64,000 nucleotides of DNA, taken from Gordionus sp. m RMFG-2023. Its lineage: Eukaryota; Nematomorpha; Gordioida; Chordodea; Parachordodidae. A model generated the notes under the pieces. The model was not told the DNA's origin. It searched no databases and saw only the letters and a list, made by a program, of their open reading frames with translations. Location: assembly GCF_954871325.1 (NCBI RefSeq), contig NC_088776.1, forward strand, positions 17,918,052 to 17,982,051, read 5' to 3'. Shown here piece after piece: positions 33,516 to 46,000 of the stretch (position 1 is its first letter; each line of letters begins with the position of its first letter). The position numbers were made by a program, and so were the translations under genes.

Positions 33516-36500
33516 TTCTCCTTCTAAAAAGCCTTCACATAAGTTTAATTATGTTATCGTAGTTAGTTAGTTCATCAAGTTGTTTCACAAGTCATCATAT
33601 CGTTGGCTTGTCCCAATCGTTGTTTGTTTAAATCGATTTTGCACGTTGGTTTGTTTAAATCGTAAGCTTGATATCCTTATCGTAAATTGTCCTTATAAAT
33701 CGTGACTTTGTAATGCTCAGTTGTTATTATTATCATCAGTAAGTTGTGATTAATGAGAAATAATAGTTCATCAAATTGGATATAAGAATAAATGAAGAAT
33801 GATAAATCAATAAGATTGTTATATAATATTTTCAGCGTTTTGATTTTTTGCGTTTTAGCGTAAGCGTTTTAGTGTAAGCGTTTTAATATTTAATTTACTA
33901 TAAGCATTTTAATATTGATTTTATATTTTAAGTTATGTAGTCTTTTAAATAAACAGGTTTTTGTTTAATTAGGTCTAGAAATGGGTGTTATATCGCTATT
34001 ATCAGTAATTTTTATATTTTTGTCCACACTTCGCTCCTTAAAGGAATCCTTAGAGTCATAATTAATAAGTGTGTTAAAACAGTTTCTAATTCTTATTTGA
34101 TCTAAATGTCTCCTCAAAATACCTTTCTCTGTCTTAATTTGGAACATCATATCACTTTCTTTATGTGTGATCATACCTTTGCACCATTTATCATCACCTT
34201 GTATTTTGTACTAAACAAAATCTCCTACGTTAAAGGTTCTATTTCGTGGTAAGCAACGTTTATTTTATTCTCCTTCAACGGTTTTAATAAGTCCCATTTA
34301 ATTCTAATATCTCGATTAAACATTCTCTAAGATGGTGTAACTCCTGTAGTATCATTACGCGTATTTCTGTAATTAAATAAAAATTTGCCAAGTGCGATGT
34401 CTAGGACAATTTTAATATTCCTTTTCATATGTGTTTTGAACGTTCTCACCATGTGTTCTACCTGGCCATTGGATTGCTGGTGATAAGCAGATGTGAGCAC
34501 ATGTTTGATACCATAATTGTTGCAAAATTTTTCAAAATCTTTACTCGTTAAGTTAGTACCGTTATCAGTAACTATAGTTTCAGGTATTCCATATAGCGAA
34601 ATAGTTTTAAAAATTTCTTTTAAAGTAACATCAGTCGTAATATTTTTAACAGGAATAATAATTGGAAATTTGCTGTAGGCATCGACTATTATCAATAAAT
34701 TTTTTGTGAAAAACGGACCCGCATAATCTATATGTATCCTTTCAAACGGTTTGGTTGCCGAAACCCATGGTTTTTGTATCTTTATAGGATTATCATGATA
34801 TATGTTACAATCGTCACAACATTTCACTTCCATTCCTATATCATTATTTATACCAGGCCACCACATGTAATCTTTGGCTAAGGATTTGATTTTTTCTTGC
34901 TCCCAAGTGACCTTCATGTAATGACTGTAGTATATTTTTTCTCATAGAAGACGGAATTATGATTCTGTTGCTTTTGTAAAGGCAATCTTTAATTATACTT
35001 AATTTTAATTCAATGTTTTTATAAATATTATTCATAATAGGCCTGTTGTTATTAATATCATTTATGACTTGTTTTAATTCCATATCTTTCAAAGTTTCAT
35101 CACGAATTTGATTAAAATTAATAGGTAAATCCCCATATTCATTTATTATAGTGATATTTTCAATAGTTTCATCATGACATTCTTGTGGTAATCTCGAGAG
35201 ACAATCAGGAACAACATTATATTTACCGGCTTTGTACTTTATATTAAAATCGTATCCTCATAATGTTATATTCCACTTCTGGGGTCTTAAGGACATAGTG
35301 CTATTATCCTTAAGACCCTTGGTAAAGATGTGAACTAGAGGTTTATGGTCAGTAATAATTGTAAATTTCGTGCCGATTAAGTATTCCTGGAACCTCCTTT
35401 TAGCAAACATAATAGCGAGAGCCTCACGCTCAATATTGGTATAGTTCATTTCAGATTTTAATAAAGTTCTTGACGCGAAAGCTATAGGTTTTTCTTTACC
35501 ATCTTTTTTAGTATGAAATAATACACCTCCTAAACCACATTTTGATGCGTCAGTGGCTATCCCTATAAGTAATTCAGGGTTAAAATATGTCAAAGCAGGT
35601 GGAAGACTAATCAACTTCTTAAGATAATTAAAACTTTTAGAGTGTTCTAGGTTCCAAGTCCATTTTTCTTTGTTGACAATCTTATACAGAGGATCGGCTA
35701 TTTCTGCAAAATTGTTCAAAAATTTTCTATAGTAGCCAGCCATTCCCAGAAATGTTGATAATTCAGCAGCTGATTTTGGTTCTGGCATATTAATTATTGC
35801 TTCAATTTTGTCGTGATTAGCATGAATCCCTTGGCGTCAATATCATGACCCAGGAACCTCACTTTGTTTTTAAAGAACACACTTTTATTGAAGTTAGGTA
35901 TTAGCCCATACGATGATATTCTATCAAACACTTTTTTTATGTTGTTAAGGTGGGCTTCATCGTTTTTTCCAGTTATAAGTAAATCATCAATATAAAATAT
36001 GACGTCATCCATGTCACCGAAGATTTGATCCATGATCTGTTGAAAAATTGCAGATGAGGTCTTAAGCCCAAAAGGAAGTCTAGTAAATTGGTAATATCCC
36101 TTGTGCGTAGATTTGATTAAAATATTTCTGCAACTTTTATCAATCGGGATCTGTAAGAAAGCATTTTTAAAGTCAATCTTCGTAAATTTCTTTTTTCTGA
36201 AAGTTTAGCTATTAGATCATTGATTCGTGGTAGAGGGTATCTGAAATCTTCTAGAGCTGGGTTTACAGTGTCCTTAAAATCAGCACAAAGCTTAATGCTC
36301 CCATCATCTTTGTAGACAGCGGTAACAGGACTTGCCATCGGACATCATTTACTGGCTCAATAATTTTATCATGTATCCATTTTTTAAGTTCATTGCAAAC
36401 AAGATCAATTTTTTTAATAAGGAATACATCTAGGCGGTATAATTTTAGGTTGGGCATCTCTTCTTAAATGTAACTTAACACTTGCTTTGTTGATTGGCCC

Positions 36501-38424
36501 ATTTGTCAATTTAGATTCACATTCTTTAATCAATTTTTTTATTTCATCTTCGTAATTAGTGTCAACATTTGCTATAAATTTATTTAAAATATTTGTGAAA
36601 GCGTTGATCCATGTACGTCCTCACAAGGCATTTTTACTTGATTCAACGACTACCGCTTGTACATATTTTGAGATACCTTCATAAGTCACTTTAACTTGAG
36701 TGATGCCGATGATCTTGATTAAATTTCCGTCATAAGCGGTAAGTTGTAACTCGGATTTCTTAACATCTTTAATACCAAGTTTTTTAGCCAGACCATGAGG
36801 TATAATAATAGTATGTTTTGAGCCTGTGTCGACTTGCATACATGTAACAATATCGTTCACTTTTAAAGTAGTCATAAATGCAATATCTTTATCATTGAGC
36901 ATGTCCCCAGATAAGTTGTTAACATTAAAATCGTTATCATCTTTGTTCTTTGTAGAGTCGACTTTCTCTTCAATAATTTCTTCAATATTCATATTATAAT
37001 CACTGTTGTTGTATTGTATTTGCTTTCTATTATTGTTGTCGCTACCTCTATAATTATTTGAGTTGTTGTTATATTGTATTTTCTTTCTCTGATTATTGTC
37101 ACTACCTCTATAATTATTTGAATTGTTGTTATAAGATTGGTATATGTTACGATTTCCGTCACCGTATTGGATCTGTTTTCTTTGATTATTATCATGCCAT
37201 GTATTATTTCTACCATAATAAGATTGATTATTATTTGGTAGCGATAGGTATTGTAGTTATAGTTGTTTTAATTATCGTGGTATCTCGAATTATTATTACC
37301 GTAATTCCTGTCATTGTATCTAAAATTATTGTTTTAATTCCTATCTCTATTTCTATTATCATAATTATTTCTAAAATTATTATCAGGTCTAAAATAATTA
37401 TTATTGTCATTTCTATTTCTATTGTTAAAGTTTTTATCTTTATCAGACTTTTTATCGTTATTCATATAATTTATGTTATCAACATCTGATTTATCATAGA
37501 TACTATCTAATTTAATTCCTAGCTCTACCATTTCATTTAAGGTTAAATATTTTTCAAAATTTATATTTTATTTTGTCATTTAAGGTAGATGTACGTAATT
37601 TTTCTTTTAATCTACTGACGTCCGAAAAATTTCATTTTTTATGTAGTTTCGAAACTCATATGTACCATTGCATGAAATTCTAACTCGAGTTCTTCTGTAA
37701 TAAGTTAAATTTGTTTATCAAAATGTTTTTATCTTGTACAGGTAAAAGGTAAGTTAACCTTATAGTCACTATCTTAAGATCTAATATGTCGGTATCAGAG
37801 CTAATTGATTTAATATTGTCAAGACCTCGTTTGATAAATTATTAAACAAAGTATTTATTTTAATAGAGTTCGGTAATGTGCTGGTCGAAAAATAACTTAA
37901 TATTTTGTCTAAGTAAATCTCAGTAAGTGGTCCAACCAATTTTGGAATTTTATATATTAATTCTAGTTTAATTTCCATATTTTATTAATATTTCGTATAC
38001 ATATTTAGAAATTATAACACTTTATATTTTTACAAAAATACAATGGAGTTGAATAAACTCCGAGTCATTATACATGTAAAACTTCCCATTAAGCTGTTCA
38101 AAATAGTTGACCATCTTTAAGACTCACAAATTCAAAAATGACGTCATCACTACCAAGTATTCTTGAGTAATGTTCATATCAATTATAAGTTAATTCTAAC
38201 AGTATATCATAAATAGAAATTTTCCAGGGAATATTAATGAGTTTGAATGAAAACATAATGGAAATAACTTTGATTTTTACCTTTTTTTTCCTTCTTTATA
38301 TAATTTATTTGTTTCGTTTTATAATTCTTTTTTGTTATTCATATTTATATTTCAAAGAGAAATTAAAAAATTTTTTTTAAAAAATTTACGTGGTGGCGAG
38401 TCTTTTTTTGCCAATGGGGCACCA

Positions 38425-38632
38425 TAAAGAGAAAAACGATTTTAAGGAGAGTATAAAAAATATATTTTATTATCTATTTTCTTTCTCTTTTCATAAGGTA
38501 TATATAACATTTTTACAAATTAAAATTAGAATATAGTTTAAGGTTAAGATATAAAATAAAATTATAACTAAAATAAAAATATAATTTGAATAAATTGAAT
38601 TGTAATAACAGTACAAATTTGAATATATAACA
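38425..38632 (-). repeat. 5' LTR of the Gypsy element
   Basis: Matches the 3' LTR at both ends; a central block of roughly 50 bp differs in length and sequence. The primer-binding site is adjacent at 38410-38424. Confidence 0.9.
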
Positions 38633-38660
38633 AATGATATGACATATATATATATACAAT

Positions 38661-38871
38661 TAGATTGGTGATTTATTAATTAAAAGAATCCATAGATAGG
38701 AGTCGGCCTTAGAGCCATTTTATGTATTACACATCAACTAATTGTCATATTTATCATTAAATAAATATATATTAATGTCATTTAATCGACGTGCAAGCCA
38801 CAAAATGAGGTTTAGCGGACTCCTATGTATTAACACTTTTAAACGCCTCTAATAAATGAATCACCAATCTA
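38661..38871. mobile_element. Tc1/mariner-type MITE
   Basis: Inverted ends TAGATTGGTGATTTATTA and TAATAAATGAATCACCAATCTA, 211 bp, bordered by TA on both sides as in Tc1/mariner insertions. It lies 24 bp from the target duplication of the neighbouring Gypsy element. No coding capacity. Confidence 0.75.
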
Positions 38872-39390
38872 GAAGTTAATAAAAACGTTAACAGGCTAAG
38901 TAGTTATACTGCAGTAAATCTTAATTATATATATTATTATTTTATATACTTTTACCTTGTATTATTAAAATTTCCTTTTTCCTGGTAAAAATTCAATGAT
39001 TAAATTCTTTTATTATATATTAGACAATATCTTAAAATTCTTAAACATATTAAAATTTAATATAATTTTTCCGAATATAATTCTTTCTAAAATTAATCTA
39101 TTTCAAACTTAATAAAAAAATAACTAATAATAAAAAATGGCAATCCTATTACAATTATTGAAAGTTTATATAAAAAAAATAAAATAAAATATTGTATTAT
39201 CTTTATTGAATTATTGTTTCTTATTACTTTATTTGCCCAATGTATTTATTTTTTTCTATAAAGTCAGTAAAATACATGGCTAAAGACAGGTATATTTATA
39301 TATATTTATTTAAAACTTTAAAATACATGTAGATTTATTTATTTAGATGTTCTTCAGTATATAAATATTTATTTAAGATGTTAATTACAA
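38872..39390. other. AT-rich non-coding sequence
   Basis: Nothing recognised. It lies upstream of GABPA and could hold distal promoter sequence. Confidence 0.35.
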
Positions 39391-39394
39391 CAAT

Positions 39395-39595
39395 AGTGTA
39401 GATATTCGATTAGGTCGATTTTTAAAACGGTCCTATTAAGATTATAGCCAAACTAATTAAACTGGAGATTTTGCTAATATATGGCAGAAAGTTTCATTCT
39501 ATTTATTAAACCTCGAGGCTTAGATAATTTTGTCTAAAATCTTAATCGGGCTCTTTATAAAAATCTACCTAAGTCGGCGACCGTTTAACAACATA
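39395..39595. mobile_element. hAT-type MITE, TTGTTAAACGG family, diverged copy
   Basis: Two arms mirror each other: GGTCGATTTTTAAAACGGTC with CTGGAGATTTTGCTAATATA on the left, and CTCGAGGCTTAGATAATTTT then GACCGTTTAACAACA on the right. Family member of 59165-59386. It lies about 400 bp upstream of the first GABPA exon. Confidence 0.6.
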
Positions 39596-39997
39596 TATAA
39601 TATACATACTACAACACTGGTTTTACATAGATGTACATCTGTATCTCAGTTTAATTCCAAATTATTAGCAATAATTTTCCAACAATTAAATCTTATCAAA
39701 AAAGCTTTTAACGTAGGAAATAAAACATTCAAAATATTCTTCAATAGATTTCGTTAAACTAATATCAATTTTAATATCATAGATTAAATTAAAACAAGTA
39801 AGTAATTCTTTAAAATATTAAAATATTATTAAAAAATAATAGTATACTTTTCCATAATTACATCCACATCAATGATATATATCATTGATCCACATCTAAA
39901 ACTAGATTATGATAAAATAAAAAAATTATTCGATCACATTTTTTAATTTAATATCTCCATTCATTCATTATTTTATTTCTTTCCTCTTTTTTCAAAG

Positions 39998-40020
39998 ATG
40001 AAAATGAATTTTGCCCAAGA
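39998..40020 (+). CDS. GABPA: Proposed GABPA start micro-exon
   Basis: ATGAAAATGAATTTTGCCCA then AGA meets a perfect GTAAGT donor. It gives MKMNFAQ and a two-base remainder that fits the phase of the exon at 41243 (preceded by TTTTTCTCAG), continuing [10 protein letters not shown] without a stop. Confidence 0.5.
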
Positions 40021-43000
40021 GTAAGTTATATTTCATATCGATAATAACATATTTTTTAATTTTTTTTTGACGGAATCTTATTTACTTTATATTTTATTGA
40101 TTCGAATACTTTTATTTGGTAATAAAGATTTTTTTTGAATGTAATATATAATTAAAATTATTAATAATATTTGAATATTAATCATTATTATTTATAAGGT
40201 ACATATATTTATACTATATTTTTCGAACATTTTCCTTCATGAAAATAGTAAAAGCTTACTAAATATTAGCAAGCTTTGCAATTACCATAAGTTTAATTTT
40301 TTGTTTACAAAGAGTAACAACCTATTTATTTATTTTAATATTTCGCTAATCTCAAATCAATTATACTTGAAATTTTGTTTTGTAATAATAATGAGTTTTT
40401 GAAATCTTTTATACAACATTTTAGCATTCTAATTAAAATAAAACAATCAATAAATAAATAAAAATTATTTTAACATTAGTTTTATATATGAGACAAATTT
40501 GCTTATAACTCAAGGAAATTATTTTTAATCACATGACATTTCAGATTTGACAAGTTATTAATAAAAATGATTAAATTTTTAATCAGTCTTAACCCTAACC
40601 CATATCTTTTTAATTTAATCCTATATACTCTTTAACTTTACTCAATTAGATATTTCCTTTTACTTCACTGTTATATAATATAACTTAATTCCATGATTAT
40701 AAAGGATTTTTGGTTATACCATAATTGTCCAAAATAATGGGCAGCAACAGAACTTCTCACCAAAATAGTTTTGAGGGATTCCTTTGCAATCATGTTGGGG
40801 ATCCATGCCTTATTTTATAAATTTATATATATATGATTTAACCTATATTATAATAATAAATTTATCTGTCATTTTAATAGAAATTGAGGTATCTAGGGTA
40901 AAAATATTTTCCCCAAGTTCCTTCCCAATTTTTTATAAACACATATATATGTATCATAAAATATGGTTTATTCTTATAAAACTATGAGCTGTTTATAATA
41001 AACAGTTTTTATTTTTATTGGATAATCAATTCCAAATTGACAGATCAAGAATATGAAAATATAATTTGGAAGGGAGTGGTATTAAGATTAACTCATATCA
41101 ATTTATATAAAAATAAATATTAATTATTTTACTACAAATTTTTGCAAAAATATTTTTAAATGAGTGACAATTTGCTTTTTAATTACATAATTTACATGAA
41201 TTATTTAAACTAGGTTATCTTATTTTTTTTACTTTTTCTCAGGGGAATGGATAAAATGATCATTATACAGTTTGATATAGCCACTCCAATAGGTCAAATC
41301 AGAAATTCGATAGATTCTATCCAAACTAAGGAAAGCATATCCAATTACGACATTCTTTTGCAGGATATAGAAAAGGTTTATTATAATATAAATAAAAAAC
41401 TTTTAAATAACTAACCCCTCCCCCCTCTCCCATATATATTATTCTTTTACTCAAATGCAAATTATTAGTTAAAGCCCTGATTGCAAACCTAACTCCCACA
41501 TTTGACTTATTTTTTAATTTTCGCAAATGCTGCCAAAACTTTAAAAATATTAGGCCCAATTCTGTTTTAACTTAATTTAAGACCATCACACTCAGTGAGC
41601 AATAATAATCTAGACTCATTCATTTATTAAAAATATTCATATATTCAAGTCAGCTATAAACAATGTTGTTGGCAGTAGTAGATAAAAGAAAGTATTTAAA
41701 TGTCTCAGTGGCCGACTTCATTGTACACTTTAATTCATTTTAATAAATAGATTGTCTAGATTAGTATTAATGCCATTGCTCGCACCACCTCCAGATTCAA
41801 TTTAATATGCAATAGATATTGTAATATAATTTTTTTATAGCTTGACCCCAATTTAAGCTTGTTGGAACAGAATGTTAATGGTGATGGCTTAGTACAAATA
41901 AACTTGGAAATCATAAGGAAAAAGGGTATTTAATTTTTAAATATTATAGCTATTAATTTAAATATAACGTTTTTTTCCTTTCCATTTAACTTATAGATCA
42001 AACTCCTTATATTAATATAATCGATGTACTTAAGCCGCTGGATGAGATGCTAGATTTATCAGTAGATCAAAGTAATGTATTATTTTTTAAAATTAGAACA
42101 ATGTAAATTGAAGGCATCATAATTTTTATGTGAAACACCTTAATCATAAATTTTGATAAAAAGATTATATGATTTTTTTTACAATATCGAAAATCAAAAT
42201 GGTTCAATTAAAAATGTAATATATAGGTATTATATTTTATAGTAGATTTTTTAGTAATATTTTATTCTTATTAAAGTAAAACACTACTTACTTTTCTTAC
42301 AAACTATGAAACAAGAAACCATTCAAATATAATGTATTTTAAATAGGGCTGTACAAATCCACATTTTTCTTTCATCCAATATTTTCCGATATTTATATTG
42401 ATTTTTTACCACTCTTTAACTAAATATAATTAAAAAATTGAATTTAGAGCTTCTAGATTTTCTGGTAATTAGCTTTTAGATGTGGACTATATATATCTCC
42501 TGCTATACTGAAGATAAACTTAGACTTGTTGCAGGAGGCCCCAAAAATTTAATGGCAAGTTTTGACAAAGTTGGATACTTTTTAGCATTAATTCTTCAAT
42601 AGTCAAGTGGATCCATAGGGGATATAATATCAATGTTATTAGAGTTATCATAATAAACACAGACATAAAATTAACATTTTTAAAATAGTGGGTTCATACA
42701 TCCCCACCTTTTGTTGACTTTGAAAAATAATCAAATGCCACCCAAATAAATGGGTCAATCATAACCCAACCAAGCAATATTAGATAAGATATGAAATATA
42801 TGTTATTATACCTTCTTGATATAAAGATTCTCTTAAATATTCCTTGATTTCTTTCAAGTATGGCAGGCCATCTAGATTAAAAAAATTATTTAGAATTTTT
42901 TAAAAAAGGATTTAGAATCTTTCAATTTTTATAAAAATAAATAAAAAATCTTTCGAAATATTATAATAATGTGAAATAAACTATATTTAACATAACATAA

Positions 43001-46000
43001 AATAAAAAAGATCGGATGGGGTTTTTATAGGTATCGGCCTGATCCGATTTTTTAAAAACTCAAAATATTGGTGCCGATCCGATAATTAATATTGGCACAG
43101 CCCTAATTTTAAACGTTTTATATCTTATATAGTTCTTAACACTTTCATTAGCATCTAGTGTTTTATAAAACGCTTTTGTGGTTTAAGTAAAGTGGTATTT
43201 TTTATAAAAAAAAATTATATTATAAAATATAAATACAAACTATTTTGCATTTTTAACTCAAAAATCATTTATAAATTTGCACGTTACCATTAAAATTACA
43301 TTATTACCAGATGAAAGGGTAAATGAGAACACTTCAATTTGTAAGCACCATTATATAACACCCTGGGGTATTTTATTAATTCTCAATTTAAATAAAAGTA
43401 AAGCAAATTTAAAAATGGTAAATACCTCTGTAAACCTGAGCAGGTTATCGAGATTATTTAAAAGAATTTAATATTTGGAGTTTTTTTAGAAATTTATCTG
43501 GGATTGGATATAAGTGCAAATTCAATTTTTCTGACTTAAAAAAATTAAGCTTGCCTTGAAATATAATTATTTTTAAGCCTGTCCTTAAATATTTAATTGG
43601 AAAATATAAATTTAAACATATTTTTAAATTAATAAAATTAGAATCATATTTTGTTTTGTGCCAATCTTGGAGAAATTTTATTCCAGTCAAAGAAGTGCTA
43701 TAATATCATTTTTCTTAAAAAATTTCTACCAGAAAAATTTCTTAGGAGCAATTTCAGGCCTGGTATGAGTTGGAGTTTGATATATAATGAAATTTATAAA
43801 TTAAAGAAAAAATAATCTCAAAAGCGAAATCTGGACTTTTCTCCCAAATATCTAAAATATATTTACTTATAAATTTTTTTGCCATTTTATCTATAACATT
43901 TAATAATATATCTTTCTTTTTAAAAGTATATTGATTGTCAAATCACGTCTCTTTACTTTCAATTCTGATAAAAAAAAATGTGTATTAGAAAGAAACAAAA
44001 ACTAAATTTCAACTTATTTTGTATTACATGAGAAGGGTTGGAGGTGCAAAAATTAGCCATTTTTACTCTTTTTAATATTAAATAACTAATTAAAAACTGC
44101 CTCAGTTTGAATTTATTAATTTGATATCCTTAATTAAGTTTACCATTAACGATAGGGGAAATAGAAAAATGGAAATTTTATATATAATAAGAAAATGAAA
44201 CTACATTTTTAAAATAACGAGATATCAAATTTTATAAAAAAATTATATTGTTTAAAGTTATCATTGTTTAATTATTTAATGTTTCCTTTAATAATCTGCA
44301 TGTAAAATGTTTATTTACTTAAGCTCATATAATATATCTATGTTTAGAAACTTTTATATATAAGATAAATTTTTGGTATCAGGTTTACACAATACTATGC
44401 TGGTACGAAAAAAGTAGCATCCATGCATCTCTGAAATTTTTTTTATTGCATTATACCACCTTAAATTATCCAAAAAACATGATTTTCATGGGACACTTTG
44501 GAAATGAGCAATTTTTTATACAGACTATGCTACACATAACAGAAGCAGTGTTTAATTTTAACATCCTGACATATATTTTTAAAGTTAAAGGATCTAAGTT
44601 TAAAAAAAAAGCTTATTTTTACGCTTACCGATTGCCACTTTAATCAATATGTAATTAATTAATTTTCTAATATTATTTAAAAGTTTTTATATGATACTCT
44701 TATTATAACACATCTATGCATTTAATTATTATTGGCAAGAAAATATCTAAAAACAGTAAATTACAGGGTATATCATATTTCCCAACTTCTTTTGGTAAAA
44801 TCACAAAAATGAGCCATTTTTTATATATTTTGATCCTTGTGATATTTATAAAAATATAAGAGTTAAGATGCTAAAATTTGAAAGCTGCCTTAGTTTGTAT
44901 ACAAATTGCAACCAAATCTCAAGCGTTCAAAATTCAGGATCGATTTGATGTAAAATGACAGATTAAAATATTAGTACATCATGCCATCTTTATCTTTAGC
45001 CATTATTATTTGTATTAATTTTTGTAGATATTCGTTTGCCGCCCAAATTATTGATGGAAACGTTAGGTGTTAATTAATAATAGGGCTGTAATGTTAAATA
45101 TCAAATCAGTGACGATATTGGACGTTTAGAAAAAATATCAGATCAGCCAATATTCTTTGTTTTATTTTTATTCACAGTTTTTATTTAATTTTGATCATTT
45201 CTCTTTCTCATAATAACTCGCATAAAAAGGTGTGAAGGAAGGCGCCATTTATAAATTAAAATTTATAAAGTATATGACCGGAACTCGAAGTCAAACCCTG
45301 CAAAAATAAAAGCGGTTTATTCTAACCCGTTTAAAAAATCTATTTTAATAAAATAAATTAATGTAAAAAAAATTACCCAACATTTTTGTATATTTTTATT
45401 TTTAGTTGTTTATTGTTTTTATTAAAAAGGGGCTTATAATAAATAAAAATTATGCAAAATAATTACCTTCCAAAAATTAAAAATATTTCATTAATTAACA
45501 AGGATCTATATTTTATCTTAATCAAAATTTTAAAGTGCTAGCTCAACCAGATTCAAAGATATATGCCTTCAAAGTCGAAAATCGCAAGTGTGTGATTTCA
45601 TTAAATCTTGTTATTTTAAAAAATTAAGTTAGAGTTACAAATTATAGATCATTTTATAGCCCTTAAAATTTTACTTTGGAATATATAAAAAAAATTAAAA
45701 AATTTCAAGTGTTTTCTTATTTCCGGTTAAAAAATTAACATTGTTAGGAAGAGATTTTTTTGGGGTGTTAATATTCACTTAAAATGTTTATTACCTTTAT
45801 ATTAAACGATTTAATAAAAAATCTCGATAGCCATTTTTGATTTTTTAATTTTATTTGAATTTTAAAAATCAATATAGATGACGTTATATTAATTTTTTTT
45901 ATAATATAATTTTTAATAAAATTATGAATAGTAATGTGATTAAAATTAAAAAATAAATTGAGTAAAACCAAGAATAATGTCCTGGGGCGATATGTAAGCA

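Larger units (their letters stand above)
33318..38632 (-). mobile_element. Ty3/Gypsy retrotransposon, structurally complete, broken
   Basis: The 5315-bp element has an LTR at each end (33318-33515 and 38425-38632) and is flanked by the 5-bp duplication AATGA (33313-33317, 38633-38637). A primer-binding site TGGTGCCCCATTGGC directly follows the 5' LTR on the minus strand. Minus-strand parts in order are an Asn/Arg-rich Gag-like region (about 37980-37000), protease with QVDTGSKHTII (about 36830), RT with YIDDLL (about 35980), RNase H (about 35580-35260), integrase HHCC and core (about 34920-34330) and a C-terminal tail (to about 33965). Several interruptions break the coding region, so the copy is dead. 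The LTRs are almost identical outside one rearranged block, suggesting modest age. Same subfamily as 3640-5861. Confidence 0.93.

Noticed and set aside
37058-37489. 143-residue + strand open frame rich in Ile/Val/Ser
   Set aside because: Antisense of the Asn/Arg-rich Gag region of the Gypsy element 33318-38632.
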